This document shows, piece after piece, positions 9,015 through 17,420 of a stretch of 38,397 bases of DNA. Source of the stretch: an uncultured Hyphomicrobiales bacterium (lineage in GTDB: Bacteria; Pseudomonadota; Alphaproteobacteria; Rhizobiales; Beijerinckiaceae); contig CAIZEI010000155.1 in assembly GCA_903931945.1 (NCBI GenBank), positions 1-38,397 on the forward strand, read 5' to 3'. Every line of letters starts with the position of its first letter. Positions within the stretch are counted from its first letter, which is position 1. Made by a program: the position numbers and the translations under genes. The notes below the pieces were generated by a model. That model had not been told where the DNA came from. It searched no databases and saw nothing but the letters and a program-made list of their open reading frames with translations.

Positions 9015-9133
9015 GGTCCCCTCCCTCGGTCAGCGTGACAATAGCACAGGCGCACTATTGCGATATTTCCGCATCCGGCAAGCGCTGGCCCGCCGCCCCT
9101 TGCCAAGCGGGCCATCACGGCCCAAAAAACAGC

Positions 9134-9829
9134 ATGTTCCAAGCGACGATTTTCACACTCTATCCCGAAATGTTTCCCGGTCCGCTCGGATTTTCCCTAT
9201 CCGGCGACGCATTGTCGCGTGGCTTGTGGTCGCTGGAGACGTTCAATATTCGCGATCACGGTCTTGGCAAACATCGCGCGGTCGACGATACGCCAGCGGG
9301 CGGTGGACCGGGCATGGTCATCCGCGCCGATGTCCTCGCCACAAGCCTCGATGCGGGACTGCCTGCGTCCGATCCACGGCCCAGACTGCTGATGTCGCCG
9401 CGTGGACAACCGCTGACGCAGGCGCGCGTCCGCGAATTGACCGCAGGCGCCGGCGTCATTCTTGTCTGCGGGCGCTTTGAAGGCGTTGACGAGCGCGCGA
9501 TCGAAGCGCGCGGGCTCGAGGAAATTTCGATCGGCGACTATGTGCTGTCCGGCGGCGAAATTGCGGCGATGACGCTGCTGGACGCCTGCGTGCGTTTGAT
9601 TCCGGGTGTGATGGGCAAGCTGGAATCGGGCGGCGAAGAAAGTTTTGAGCAGGGGCTGCTGGAATATCCGCAATATACGAGGCCGCGCGAGTTTGAGGGT
9701 CGGCCCATTCCGCCGGTGCTGCTCAGCGGCGATCACGCGAAAATCGCCAGATGGCGCCGCGTGCGATCGGAAGAACTTACGCGTCAGCGCCGGCCCGATT
9801 TGTTGCCCGGCAAACCCTTTGGCGATTGA
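9134..9829 (+). CDS. trmD: tRNA (guanine-N1-)-methyltransferase
   Basis: TrmD methylates G37 next to the anticodon of several tRNAs using SAM and prevents +1 frameshifting. The 231-residue protein begins [16 protein letters not shown], the family start, and contains [24 protein letters not shown] and the knot region [17 protein letters not shown], followed by LIPGVMG. The C-terminal half has the expected LEYPQYTRP and [10 protein letters not shown] motifs. The frame is open upstream to 8882, but the family begins at the ATG at 9134, although its ribosome site is poor. It is not flanked by rpsP, rimM or rplS, its usual partners; instead a GST gene follows 27 bases downstream. Confidence 0.95.
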   Translation: MFQATIFTLYPEMFPGPLGFSLSGDALSRGLWSLETFNIRDHGLGKHRAVDDTPAGGGPGMVIRADVLATSLDAGLPASDPRPRLLMSPRGQPLTQARVRELTAGAGVILVCGRFEGVDERAIEARGLEEISIGDYVLSGGEIAAMTLLDACVRLIPGVMGKLESGGEESFEQGLLEYPQYTRPREFEGRPIPPVLLSGDHAKIARWRRVRSEELTRQRRPDLLPGKPFGD

Positions 9830-9856
9830 ATCTAGCAACGCATCAGGGAGAGAAAA

Positions 9857-10468
9857 ATGATCAGGATACGCATGGTTCCCGCCTCGCCTTTCGTGCGCAA
9901 ATGCCGCATCGCCGCCGCGCATCTCGGCCTCATGGACCGGGTGATATTTATCGATGCGCCCGACGATCGCGACAACGCGCTGCGGAACAACAATCCGCTC
10001 GGCAAAATCCCCATCGCGCTGCTGGAGAACGGCGAGGCGCTGTACGACAGTCGCGTCATTCTCGAATATTTCGATTTTTTGGCGGGCGGCGGACGGATCA
10101 TCCCCGGCGATCCCGCGCGCCGCTTCAAAACGCTCACGCATCAGGCGCTGGCCGATGGCGTCATGGATGCCGCCGTCCTGCTCGGCTACGAGACGCGCTT
10201 TCGCGAACCGCATCAGCATTCCCCCAAATGGATCGCCCTTCAGGAAGGCAAGATCGCCACCGCGCTCGACTTTGCCGAAGCTGCGCCCGACATTCACGCC
10301 ATCGCCGGCGATATCGACGTCGGCCATATCGCGCTGGCCTGCGCGCTCGGTTTTCTCGATCTGCGGCGCGGCGGCGGCTGGCGCGAAAGTCGTCCCGCGC
10401 TGGTCGCATTCCTCGAGCGTTTTGCGGGGCAGGTTCCATCCTTTGCGGCGACAAAAGCCGCGCGGTGA
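9857..10468 (+). CDS. Glutathione S-transferase family protein
   Basis: A 203-residue cytoplasmic protein with an N-terminal thioredoxin-like domain and C-terminal all-helical domain, as in YibF-type glutathione S-transferases. The start has MVPASPFVRKCRIAAAHLGL, placing Ser-Pro-Phe at the active-site turn; NPLGKIPIALL carries the cis-proline, and ALYDSRVILEYFD the Asp-Ser pair that holds the gamma-glutamyl group. The C-terminal domain shows HIALACALGFLDLR. GGGAGAG before the ATG gives a clear ribosome site. It lies 27 bases after trmD and is probably cotranscribed with it. The electrophile or peroxide substrate cannot be told from the sequence. Confidence 0.88.
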   Translation: MIRIRMVPASPFVRKCRIAAAHLGLMDRVIFIDAPDDRDNALRNNNPLGKIPIALLENGEALYDSRVILEYFDFLAGGGRIIPGDPARRFKTLTHQALADGVMDAAVLLGYETRFREPHQHSPKWIALQEGKIATALDFAEAAPDIHAIAGDIDVGHIALACALGFLDLRRGGGWRESRPALVAFLERFAGQVPSFAATKAAR

Positions 10469-10558
10469 AGCGATTTTTTCCAGGGCGTGACAGCTCCACA
10501 ATGGGTGACGCGAGCCATTGGCGCATTGTAGCTGCTTCTGGATTTTTTGGAAAAACTC

Positions 10559-10593
10559 TTGAGCCCGGCGGCATTTTGCATACAGTGTGTGCA
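10559..10593 (+). promoter_or_regulatory. Candidate promoter with overlapping operator of the RHH/PIN module
   Basis: TTGAGC (10559-10564) and TACAGT (10581-10586) are spaced by 16 bases and resemble a sigma-70 promoter. A near-perfect inverted repeat, TGCATACA-G-TGTGTGCA (10577-10593), covers the -10 box 18 bases ahead of the antitoxin start. This is where a ribbon-helix-helix antitoxin would bind to repress its own operon. The match is by eye. Confidence 0.5.
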
Positions 10594-10610
10594 ATCGGGA
10601 ACGAAGGCCA

Positions 10611-10883
10611 ATGCCAGACGAATATCCCTCTGTCTCCGTCCGGCTCTCGCCGGACCTGATGAAAACGCTCGACGCGGTCGCCCGCAAATGCGGCAGAACG
10701 CGTTCGGCCATCGTCAAGCAAGTGTTGCAGACGCATCTGGCGCGCGATTATGCGGATGCCGCAGCGCGCAAGAAACGCCTTGACGGGCTGATGCAATTCG
10801 CTGGCGCCGGCGCCAAACTTTCGACCTATACATCCACCGGAGATGTGGACGCCACAATCAACCGCCTGCGCGGCGAGGATTGA
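10611..10883 (+). CDS. Ribbon-helix-helix antitoxin
   Basis: This 90-residue protein starts with a ribbon-helix-helix DNA-binding domain: SVSVRLSPDLMKTLDAVARK supplies the strand and first helix, and GRTRSAIVKQVLQTHLA the second helix. The rest, ending near STGDVDATINRLRGED, would wrap around the toxin. Its partner, the PIN-domain gene, begins within its last codons. ATG 10611 follows GAAGG; an upstream in-frame start at 10587 would fall within the putative operator, so I prefer 10611. It is expected to neutralise the toxin and, with it, repress the promoter at 10559-10593. Confidence 0.82.
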   Translation: MPDEYPSVSVRLSPDLMKTLDAVARKCGRTRSAIVKQVLQTHLARDYADAAARKKRLDGLMQFAGAGAKLSTYTSTGDVDATINRLRGED

Positions 10884-11328
10884 AAGCCTCGCGAGCGCGC
10901 GCGTCTATATTGATTCCAATATCCTGATTTATTTCGTCGAAGATGTCGCGGGCCTGGGCGAGCGAACGCGCGCCCTGTTCGGAGCCCTGCACGCGGGACA
11001 TTGCGAAATCTTTACCAGCGAAATCACGCTTGGCGAATGCCTGTTCCGTCCGCATCGCGACCGGAATGCCAAGCTTATAGCGATCTATGAAGATTTTTTT
11101 GGCGCTGAGGACATCGCGAACATACCTGTCCATCGCGACATCATCCGCGCCGCCGCCGCGCTGGCGGCAGTTTCGAACCTGAAAATGCTCGACGCGATCC
11201 ACATCGCCTCGGCTGTTGCCGGTGACTGCGCGATCTTTGTCACCAACGATGCGCGAATCCGGTCCGTTGAGGGTTTGCGCGTTCTTCAGTTTGCGGATGT
11301 CGACGAGACGGGCGCGAGCGAGGGATAG
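10843..11328 (+). CDS. PIN-domain ribonuclease toxin (VapC family)
   Basis: VapC-type toxins are magnesium-dependent endoribonucleases that cut tRNA, rRNA or mRNA when freed from antitoxin. The 161-residue protein has the PIN signature: the first Asp in VYIDSNILIYFVE (D24), an acidic pair in SEITLGECLF (E60/E65), LDAIHIASA and FVTNDARI. All four acidic positions are kept, so it should be active. The only in-frame standard start upstream of the domain is ATG 10843, which overlaps the antitoxin by 41 bases and has GGAG too close to be useful, so translation is probably coupled to the antitoxin and the true start may be a non-standard codon nearer 10879. Confidence 0.82.
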   Translation: MWTPQSTACAARIESLASARVYIDSNILIYFVEDVAGLGERTRALFGALHAGHCEIFTSEITLGECLFRPHRDRNAKLIAIYEDFFGAEDIANIPVHRDIIRAAAALAAVSNLKMLDAIHIASAVAGDCAIFVTNDARIRSVEGLRVLQFADVDETGASEG

Positions 11329-11428
11329 GGATAGCGTTGGTGGGAGGGAGAGGCTGGAGCCGGCTGCGCGCGACTATCTGGAGGAATGGACAAACTGTCG
11401 CTCTAATTCCCCCATCAATGGGCAACGA

Positions 11429-11788
11429 TCAGGCCCGTGCCGTCCGCCTGGATTTCTGTTTGATTTCGCCAATCCCGCCAGGGCTTGCTGTCTCGCCCTC
11501 GGGAAAGGTCACCAGCAATTGCAACTCGCAGCCAAGCGCGCCGATATAATCGCGCAATGTCGAGAGCTTCATATCCGAGCGCTTTTCAAGCCGTGAGATA
11601 TAGACCTGCTTGCCGCCCACACGGCGCGCGACTTCGTCCTGAGTGATCGACCTGGACTGGCGCAACTCACGCAGCGCCGTTTCCCCGGCGATCCGTTCCT
11701 TCGATCGAGCAGCGATTTTCGCGCGGCGCGCTTTTGGCAGGGTGGCGAGGATGTCGCGGACGGGAATGGGGCGATAGTTGGCTTTCAT
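11429..11788 (-). CDS. XRE-family helix-turn-helix protein (HigA-like), orphan
   Basis: This 119-residue protein carries an XRE-type helix-turn-helix in its second half: ALRELRQSRSITQDEVARRV, then KQVYISRLEKRSDMKLSTLR and a C-terminal IGALGCELQLLVTFPEG, which is typical of HigA-like antitoxins. The N-terminal part (MKANYRPIPVRDILATLPK) also matches that group, where a RelE/HigB toxin gene usually lies directly upstream. Here the upstream sequence (11789-12272) is palindromic repeat DNA and no toxin is visible. It may be a lone regulator or the remainder of a broken pair. It converges on the vapC gene with 100 bases between. Confidence 0.8.
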   Translation of the reverse strand: MKANYRPIPVRDILATLPKARRAKIAARSKERIAGETALRELRQSRSITQDEVARRVGGKQVYISRLEKRSDMKLSTLRDYIGALGCELQLLVTFPEGETASPGGIGEIKQKSRRTARA

Positions 11789-11859
11789 GTTTTCTGCGCC
11801 GCGACAACAAATAGCGCGCGTGTTCTTCGAAACGGGTGTCGGCCCGGGCGATCAGGCGA

Positions 11860-11880
11860 TTCTCCCGCGACGCGGGAGAA
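11860..11880. repeat. Perfect palindrome
   Basis: TTCTCCCGCG and CGCGGGAGAA flank a single A, giving a 21-base perfect inverted repeat. It is one of the REP-like units of the cluster. Confidence 0.7.
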
Positions 11881-11957
11881 GGGGACCGACAGGCCGGATG
11901 AGGGCGGCGGCAGCGAGTCAAAACGGCGATGTTGAGCGCGTTTCATCGCCCTCACCC

Positions 11958-12001
11958 CGGTGCTTCGCACCGACCCTCTCCCCGTAAGAACGGGGCGAGG
12001 G
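11958..12001. repeat. Tandem hairpins of REP-like unit
   Basis: Two hairpins stand side by side: CGGTGC-TTC-GCACCG (11958-11972) and an 11-pair stem with one mismatch starting CCCTCTCCCCGT (11974-12001). Confidence 0.65.
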
Positions 12002-12199
12002 TTGGCGCGCGCCCGCAAAAAATCGCGCCCCCGCGCTGCGCGCTCCGGGCCACGTCGCCCTCCAGGAGCGACAGAAAGGTGCGCGCCGAGCGGGGCGCCC
12101 AAGCACCGCTATCCCCCGATTTTCTCGGAATGGGCGGCGGCGAGACTCTCAAAACCGGTCATTCCCGCCAGCGTCAGGACACGTCCCATCCCCCACCCC

Positions 12200-12218
12200 G
12201 CCGAAGCCATGCTTCGGC
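12200..12218. repeat. Hairpin of REP-like unit
   Basis: GCCGAAGC and GCTTCGGC enclose CAT. The flanking CCCACCCC and ATCTCCCC phrases fit the same repeat family. It lies 54 bases beyond the cysK stop and could help end that transcript. Confidence 0.6.
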
Positions 12219-12272
12219 TGATCTCCCCATCAACAGGGAGGGCAGCACGCGCCGCCGCATGTCTCCAAAAAA

Positions 12273-13235
12273 TCACAGCCCCTCGAACAGCGCCGTCGAC
12301 AGATAGCGCTCCGCAAAGCTCGGGATGATGATGACGATGTTCTTGCCTTCCATGCCCGCGCGCGAGCCGACTTCAATGGCCGCAGCAACCGCCGCGCCGG
12401 AGGAAATTCCGACCGGAATGCCCTCGAATCGCGCCAGGTGACGCGCTGTATCGAAGGACGTCTGATTGCCCACAGTCACGACTTCATCGATGACGCTGCG
12501 ATCGAGAATGGCGGGCACAAACCCCGCGCCAATGCCCTGAATTTTGTGCGGGCCGGGCTGGCCGCCCGAGAGCACGGGCGAATCCTCAGGTTCGACGGCG
12601 ATGATTTTCACCGAAGGCTTTTTGGCCTTCAGCACCTGACCGACGCCGGTGATCGTGCCGCCGGTGCCAACGCCCGAGATCAGCACATCGACCTCGCCCT
12701 TGGTGTCGTTCCAGATTTCAATCGCTGTCGTATTGCGATGAATCTCGGGATTGGCGGGGTTTTCAAACTGTTGCGGAATGATCGCGCCAGGCGTTTCAGC
12801 GACAATCTCGTTGGCTTTGGCGATGGCGCCTTTCATGCCTGCGGGGCCAGGCGTCAACACGAGTTCGGCGCCGAGCAGCGCCAGCATCTTGCGGCGCTCG
12901 ATCGACATGGTTTCGGGCATGACCAGTTTCAACTTGTAGCCGCGCGCGGCGGCGACGAAAGCCAGCGCAATGCCGGTGTTGCCAGATGTGGGTTCGACCA
13001 GCACGGTCTTGCCCGGAATGATTTTTCCCGCAGCCTCAAGCGCGTCGATCATCGCAACGCCAATACGATCCTTCACGCTGGCGATGGGATTGAAAAACTC
13101 CAGCTTGGCGAGCAGATTGGCCTTGACGCCTTTTTCTTTTGCCAGTCGGTTGAGGCGCACCAGCGGCGTATCGCCAATCGTGTCGGTGATGCTGTCATAG
13201 ATGCGGCCGCGGCCCGAAGTCTGCTTGGTGGACAT
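12273..13235 (-). CDS. cysK: Cysteine synthase A (O-acetylserine sulfhydrylase)
   Basis: CysK makes L-cysteine from O-acetylserine and sulfide using pyridoxal phosphate. The 320-residue protein shows the PLP lysine in [11 protein letters not shown] (K55), the substrate loop TSGNTGIA, the phosphate-binding GTGGT and the late serine motif [11 protein letters not shown]. Length and order are those of CysK. The frame runs on to 13457, but the family starts at ATG 13235, preceded by GGGAGAT. It lies 73 bases downstream of an Rrf2-type regulator on the same strand, which points to control by sulfur or cysteine status, as with CymR. The C-terminus ends in FEGL, an Ile-free tail, so binding of a serine acetyltransferase C-terminus cannot be judged. 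Confidence 0.96.
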   Translation of the reverse strand: MSTKQTSGRGRIYDSITDTIGDTPLVRLNRLAKEKGVKANLLAKLEFFNPIASVKDRIGVAMIDALEAAGKIIPGKTVLVEPTSGNTGIALAFVAAARGYKLKLVMPETMSIERRKMLALLGAELVLTPGPAGMKGAIAKANEIVAETPGAIIPQQFENPANPEIHRNTTAIEIWNDTKGEVDVLISGVGTGGTITGVGQVLKAKKPSVKIIAVEPEDSPVLSGGQPGPHKIQGIGAGFVPAILDRSVIDEVVTVGNQTSFDTARHLARFEGIPVGISSGAAVAAAIEVGSRAGMEGKNIVIIIPSFAERYLSTALFEGL

Positions 13236-13308
13236 GGCAAAATCTCCCTGGCTGCGGCGGAGCTGATGTGTCCCACCGCTTTTTGGTATTTGCTTTATAT
13301 CACAAAAC

Positions 13309-13752
13309 TCAGATGGTGAAATCGGATTTGATGTCGAGCTTGCCGAAGACTGCGCCCGCTTGCGCGCGCGCGCAGAGTTCATCAACATCGATCCGGTCCA
13401 GCGCCGCCAGAAATCCGGCGCCGGCTTCACAGACGAGCGGCGTGATAACAGCTTCAATCAGGCGTGAACCGCCCTCGTTGTTTTCATCGCCCGCTTCAAA
13501 GGCGGCGCGCACAATATCGCCCGCGCTGATGCGGCGACGTTCGCGCGCGAGTTCATAACCGCCGCGCGGGCCACGCACGCCCTTGAGAATATTGGCGCGC
13601 ACCAGAGCCTGCAACAGCGTTTCAAGATGGCGCGGCGGCAATTGATGGCGCGCAGCCAGCGCTTTGGCCGCCACTGGCTGGGGCCGCGCGTGAATCGCCA
13701 CATCGACAACCGCCGCAATGGCCAGCAGCGCCCGGTTTGGCAGCAGCATCAT
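13309..13752 (-). CDS. Rrf2-family transcriptional regulator
   Basis: This 147-residue protein has the Rrf2 winged helix: [11 protein letters not shown] at the start, then [28 protein letters not shown]... and [26 protein letters not shown], the family's helix-turn-helix and wing. IscR-type sensors bind an iron-sulfur cluster with three closely spaced cysteines; here only two cysteines, about 24 residues apart, are seen in the C-terminal part, so the IscR type of cluster is unlikely. The ATG overlaps the dut stop (ATGA), so the two are translated together. Its position directly ahead of cysK suggests a CymR-like role in cysteine supply, but the target is inferred from location only. Confidence 0.87.
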   Translation of the reverse strand: MMLLPNRALLAIAAVVDVAIHARPQPVAAKALAARHQLPPRHLETLLQALVRANILKGVRGPRGGYELARERRRISAGDIVRAAFEAGDENNEGGSRLIEAVITPLVCEAGAGFLAALDRIDVDELCARAQAGAVFGKLDIKSDFTI

Positions 13753-14213
13753 GATTTTGACGCTCCACCCGTGGAGCCAAAGCCGCCAGCGCCGCGCGCA
13801 CTGACGGAAATGTTCTTCGTTTCAAACAGTTCAGCCTGCGCAACCGGTGCAACAATCATCTGCGCAATACGGTCGCCGCGCGATATCTCGAACGGCCTGT
13901 CGCCATGATTGATCAGGATGACGCCGATTTCCCCGCGATAGTCAGCGTCAATGGTTCCGGGCGCATTCAATACGGTGACGCCATGTTTGAGCGCCAGCCC
14001 CGAACGCGGGCGCACCTGCGCCTCGAAGCCGTTGGGCAATTCAATGGCGAGCCCCGTCGGCACGAGCTCATAGGCGCCCGGTTCGATAACCACCGTCGAT
14101 CCCGCCGCGACGGCCGCCATGAGATCGAGCCCTGCGGCGCTGTGCGTTTGATAGGCAGGCAAAGGCAAGCCTTCTCCATGCGGCAAACGCTTGACATGAA
14201 TCTGCACGCTCAA
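13749..14213 (-). CDS. dut: dUTP diphosphatase (trimeric dUTPase)
   Basis: Dut hydrolyses dUTP to dUMP and pyrophosphate, keeping uracil out of DNA and feeding thymidylate synthesis. All five motifs of the trimeric enzyme are visible in the 154 residues: [46 protein letters not shown] and the C-terminal GAGGFGSTG that closes over the active site. The start is a TTG at 14213 that overlaps the coaBC stop by four bases (TTGA); a GTG six bases further is possible. Coupling of coaBC and dut is well known in bacteria. Confidence 0.96.
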   Translation of the reverse strand: MSVQIHVKRLPHGEGLPLPAYQTHSAAGLDLMAAVAAGSTVVIEPGAYELVPTGLAIELPNGFEAQVRPRSGLALKHGVTVLNAPGTIDADYRGEIGVILINHGDRPFEISRGDRIAQMIVAPVAQAELFETKNISVSARGAGGFGSTGGASKS

Positions 14214-15478
14214 GAGCCTGACCCCCCGATCCGCTCCGCCAGCGCTGCAATCAGCCGCGCCGCAACCTCTTCCTTGCGCATCCTGGGCCAGGAGTCGACC
14301 CCCTTTGCGTCAACCAGATGCACCGTATTCAGATCGCCCCCCAGTACGGCATTTTCCGGGCTAACGTCATTGGCGACAATCAGATCGCAGCCTTTCTTTG
14401 AGAGTTTTTCACGCGCGTGATTGAGAATATCGTCTGTCTCCGCAGCAAATCCAACCACCAAAGCGGGCCGTTGCTGCTTGCGACCGCCAATGGCGGCAAG
14501 AATATCCGGGTTCTCGACAAGCATGAGCGCGGGCGGGCCGGAGGCGACCTTCTTCAGTTTGCCTGCGGCGGGCGCAGCGGCGCGCCAGTCGGCCACAGCG
14601 GCGGCGGCAATAAAAATGTCCGTCGGCATCGCAGCTTCAACCGCCGCCAGCATTTCAGCGGCGGTTTCGACATGGCGCATGTCGACCCCGACCGGATCTG
14701 GAATGGACACCGGACCGCTGATGAGCGTCACATCCGCGCCCGCCCATGCCGCCGCCTGCGCAATCGCGTGGCCCTGCTTGCCCGAGGAGCGGTTGGCGAT
14801 ATAGCGCACGGGATCGATGGGTTCATGGGTCGGGCCCGACGTGATTACGACGCGTTTACCGGCGAGCGCTCCCGATGTCGCGAGCACACCCGCCGGCAGA
14901 GGAATGGCGGTTGGCGATTGCAGGGCTTTTTCAACCGCCGCGACAATATCCAGCGGTTCGGCCATGCGGCCCGGCCCATATTCGCCGCAGGCCATTTCCC
15001 CTTCGTTGGGGCCAACAAACGCCATGCCGTCGGCTTTCAGCCTGGCGATATTGCGCTGCGTTGCCGGGTGCAGCCACATCCGCAGGTTCATGGCGGGGGC
15101 GGCGAGCGCGCGCGTGTCGGTCGCCAGCAGCAGAGTAGAGGCAAGATCGCCGGCGAACCCATTCGCCGCTTTGGCCAGCAGATCGGCAGTGGCGGGGGCG
15201 ATAACAATCAAATCGGCGTCGCGCGAGAGTTCGATATGCCCCATGCGAGCGTCATCATCGAGCGAGAAAAGGTCCTGCCGCACGGGCTCGCCGCACAGCG
15301 CCGCCAGCGACAGCGGCGTCACAAATTTCGCGCCCGCTGGCGTCAGGACGGCGTGGACGCTCGCGCCGCGCTCCTTTAACCGGCGCACAAGATCAAGCGC
15401 CTTGTAGGCGGCGACGCCGCCGCCAACGATGAGCAAAATGCGGCGCGAGGCGAGGGATTGCGGGATAGAATGGCTCAC
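14210..15478 (-). CDS. coaBC: Bifunctional phosphopantothenoylcysteine decarboxylase/phosphopantothenate-cysteine ligase
   Basis: CoaBC performs two steps of coenzyme A synthesis: it joins cysteine to phosphopantothenate with CTP and then decarboxylates the product with FMN. The N-terminal CoaC part shows [46 protein letters not shown] and APAMNLRMW, with [13 protein letters not shown] carrying the catalytic Cys. The CoaB part shows [27 protein letters not shown], then AAAAVADWR and [10 protein letters not shown] prefer the GTG at 15478, which has GGAG about nine bases ahead; ATG 15517 and 15556 are in frame but add residues that do not look conserved. Dut follows with a four-base overlap. 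Confidence 0.93.
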   Translation of the reverse strand: MSHSIPQSLASRRILLIVGGGVAAYKALDLVRRLKERGASVHAVLTPAGAKFVTPLSLAALCGEPVRQDLFSLDDDARMGHIELSRDADLIVIAPATADLLAKAANGFAGDLASTLLLATDTRALAAPAMNLRMWLHPATQRNIARLKADGMAFVGPNEGEMACGEYGPGRMAEPLDIVAAVEKALQSPTAIPLPAGVLATSGALAGKRVVITSGPTHEPIDPVRYIANRSSGKQGHAIAQAAAWAGADVTLISGPVSIPDPVGVDMRHVETAAEMLAAVEAAMPTDIFIAAAAVADWRAAAPAAGKLKKVASGPPALMLVENPDILAAIGGRKQQRPALVVGFAAETDDILNHAREKLSKKGCDLIVANDVSPENAVLGGDLNTVHLVDAKGVDSWPRMRKEEVAARLIAALAERIGGSGS

Positions 15479-15743
15479 GCTGAAATCACTCCGGACGCTC
15501 CACGCCAAATCCCGCATTGCAGCTGTTGAATACACTGGAACGCGCGCCTGCGCCAATGGGGGAAATGTCTTCTCCCCATCGCGAGCCGCAGAAGCCTGAA
15601 AATTTTGCGCAATTCATCATGCGAATTTCACGGGCCAGCCATGTTCCCAGCACCCTTTCTCGCAGATGCGAAAGGCGTATTGTGCATCGCACAATGATCA
15701 GTTCGAGCTTTTGACAGCTTGTGATCGCAACAGGACACTGACA

Positions 15744-15968
15744 ATGCAGGCCAGAACGTTCAATACCGCAATGAATATGGCCGTTTTCAAACCGGCGCGA
15801 TTCGATTTGAACGGCGTATTGCGCCAGATTTCCGACATCTTCGCGGCCGTTGGCGAGGGCATACGGGCGTCTGACCGCTATTGCGACTTAACGAGCGAGG
15901 GCGTGCCGGCGAACGTCGCTGTGCGCAAGGCGTTCGATCATGTGTGGAATGAGATCCACAACTCATAA
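15744..15968 (+). CDS. Small hypothetical protein
   Basis: This protein of 74 residues is not recognised. It reads as mostly helical, with VLRQISDIFAAVGEGIRASDRY and VPANVAVRKAFDHVWNEIHNS as likely amphipathic helices, and no signal peptide or membrane segment. AGGA lies about ten bases before ATG 15744; the frame extends upstream to 15666 but that part is less convincing. It diverges from coaBC and converges on the TadG-like gene. Short helical proteins of this general look occur in Rhizobiales without known function. Confidence 0.55.
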   Translation: MQARTFNTAMNMAVFKPARFDLNGVLRQISDIFAAVGEGIRASDRYCDLTSEGVPANVAVRKAFDHVWNEIHNS

Positions 15969-15990
15969 CGCTTTGCCACCGCCTCGGGAT

Positions 15991-17208
15991 TCACTGGGTC
16001 AGGATCGGGCCACCGCGAAGATCGGAATTTGCTCCGCACTGAACGCCCTGAATCGTGAAGAAGAAATCCTGCGATTGCCAGTCGCCGTCCGTGAGCCCAC
16101 CGGACTTCCACGGCGTATCTTCAAGCGCCCAGTACGTGACCTGACCGCACGGGATGAGCGTCGTGATCGTCGGGGTGCTGCCAAGCGGTATCTGCACAGC
16201 GCTGGTCGGCGGCTGAGGGATGGCGCTTTGGCTCACGAAAAGCGAGTTCGACGTGCCCGGATCATTCGTCGCCGAGGTCCAGGGCGAACCGATGGGGTTT
16301 ACTGTATAGGCGTAGCTTGAGCATCCCGGCGATACGCATGTCGGTGACGAAAACGTTTCCATCAGATTGTACCGGGGCGAGGTCTGCAGCGATCCGTTGG
16401 AGGATTGGACCGTCGACCCCGCAGCAATGCAGGTGATATTCGTCAGCGGCTGCGTTGGATCGGGCGTCTGGCCAGCCGGACAGCCCGAGGGGCTGACTGT
16501 CTGCACGAGATAGGCATTGTCATATGCCGAGCCGAGAGACACCGCCTCGATTGATCCGGATATGAAGTTTCCGTTCGAGTCCCACAGCGCCGTCGTACCG
16601 TCCGGGAATGTGAAGGTAATCGAGCCTGAAGGTCCCGAACCCGATAGATTTGTCGGCTGATATGTGTAGGTCGCTATGACGCTGTCGCTTGTGGCGCCGA
16701 CGTTGTGAACGAAAAATTGCAGCGATTTCCAATAGGCGCATCTCGCCGTTGTCGCCACGATCTGGGCGGACGTGGGCATGTTCTGGGACTGGAGCGCAGC
16801 GGTCGCGGTGATGGTGAACGTCCCGAGGTTCGGAAGCAGCGAGGACGTCGGCGCCGCGATTGAACCGGAAATTGTTGCCTTATATTTGGCCGGGGAGGTC
16901 GAGGTCGCCGGCGTAAAAACAAAGTTTTGGGATGAGACGGTGACGTCAGCGAGAGGCCCGATGACTGCTGACAGGTACTGGCTCGTCTGCGCATCCGTCG
17001 GCCCGGACGGACTCGTCCCGAGCGCAGCAAGCACGGCGTTGTCAGCCGCAGCCTGGAGTTTGGTTCGTCGCGAAATGAAATGCGAGTAATCGACCGCCGC
17101 CGTGACCGAAAGCGCCAGGGGAAGCAACGCCATGGCGAAAGTCGTTGCGAGGCCGCCGCATCGGTCTCGGCCAAAATCGGCCACGCGCGATTTGAACATT
17201 GGTTTCAT
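15991..17208 (-). CDS. TadG/TadE-like membrane-anchored protein
   Basis: This 405-residue protein begins with the TadE/TadG-like N-terminus of Flp pilus loci: FGRDRCGGLATTFAMALLPLALSVTAAVDYSHF, a single membrane helix, followed by RRTKLQAAADNAVLAAL, the usual helix after it. The remaining 350 residues are Ser/Thr/Pro/Gly-rich, probably beta-structured and outside the inner membrane, with several cysteines that could form disulfides. GAGGGAAG precedes ATG 17208; the frame continues to 17259 without support. No other tad/cpa gene is nearby, so this is a solitary member. It may act as a minor pseudopilin or as an unrelated envelope protein. Confidence 0.75.
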   Translation of the reverse strand: MKPMFKSRVADFGRDRCGGLATTFAMALLPLALSVTAAVDYSHFISRRTKLQAAADNAVLAALGTSPSGPTDAQTSQYLSAVIGPLADVTVSSQNFVFTPATSTSPAKYKATISGSIAAPTSSLLPNLGTFTITATAALQSQNMPTSAQIVATTARCAYWKSLQFFVHNVGATSDSVIATYTYQPTNLSGSGPSGSITFTFPDGTTALWDSNGNFISGSIEAVSLGSAYDNAYLVQTVSPSGCPAGQTPDPTQPLTNITCIAAGSTVQSSNGSLQTSPRYNLMETFSSPTCVSPGCSSYAYTVNPIGSPWTSATNDPGTSNSLFVSQSAIPQPPTSAVQIPLGSTPTITTLIPCGQVTYWALEDTPWKSGGLTDGDWQSQDFFFTIQGVQCGANSDLRGGPILTQ

Positions 17209-17420
17209 ATCGCAAGCTTCCCTCAATGTTCCACCAAAACAACAGGCGCAGACATTCAATTCCGCATGACGTTTGATGTTCTTTCTTCAACAGGTTGATG
17301 AGAATTCCCAATGTCGTCGATTTTAACGATCTACGCCTTAAGAAAGCTTTAGCCTGTCACCAGGCGAACTTCCCTCCCATTTCAATTGCCTCTCCCCGCC
17401 CTTCAGCGTAAAGCACGCTC

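Larger units (their letters stand above)
11789..12272. repeat. Intergenic cluster of REP-like palindromic repeats
   Basis: This gene-free stretch of nearly 500 bases is packed with GC-rich inverted repeats and short phrases such as CCCTCACCCC, CCTCTCCCCG and CCACCCCGCCGAAG, a style common in intergenic repeats of Rhizobiales. Open frames in it are Arg/Pro/Gly-rich and do not look coding. It sits between an orphan XRE gene and cysK, where it may end transcription or mark a recombination site. Confidence 0.65.

Noticed and set aside
9109-9126. GGGCC-ATCAC-GGCCC followed by six A as a terminator
   Set aside because: The A run follows the stem on the plus strand, and on the minus strand T precedes it, so neither strand has the hairpin then U order.
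11785-12102. Arg-rich frames in the repeat cluster as a HigB toxin
   Set aside because: They consist of translated palindromes and show no RelE/HigB fold motif.
15711-15739. TTGACA as a -35 box for the small protein gene
   Set aside because: The matching -10 position would lie on the ribosome site, too close to the start codon.
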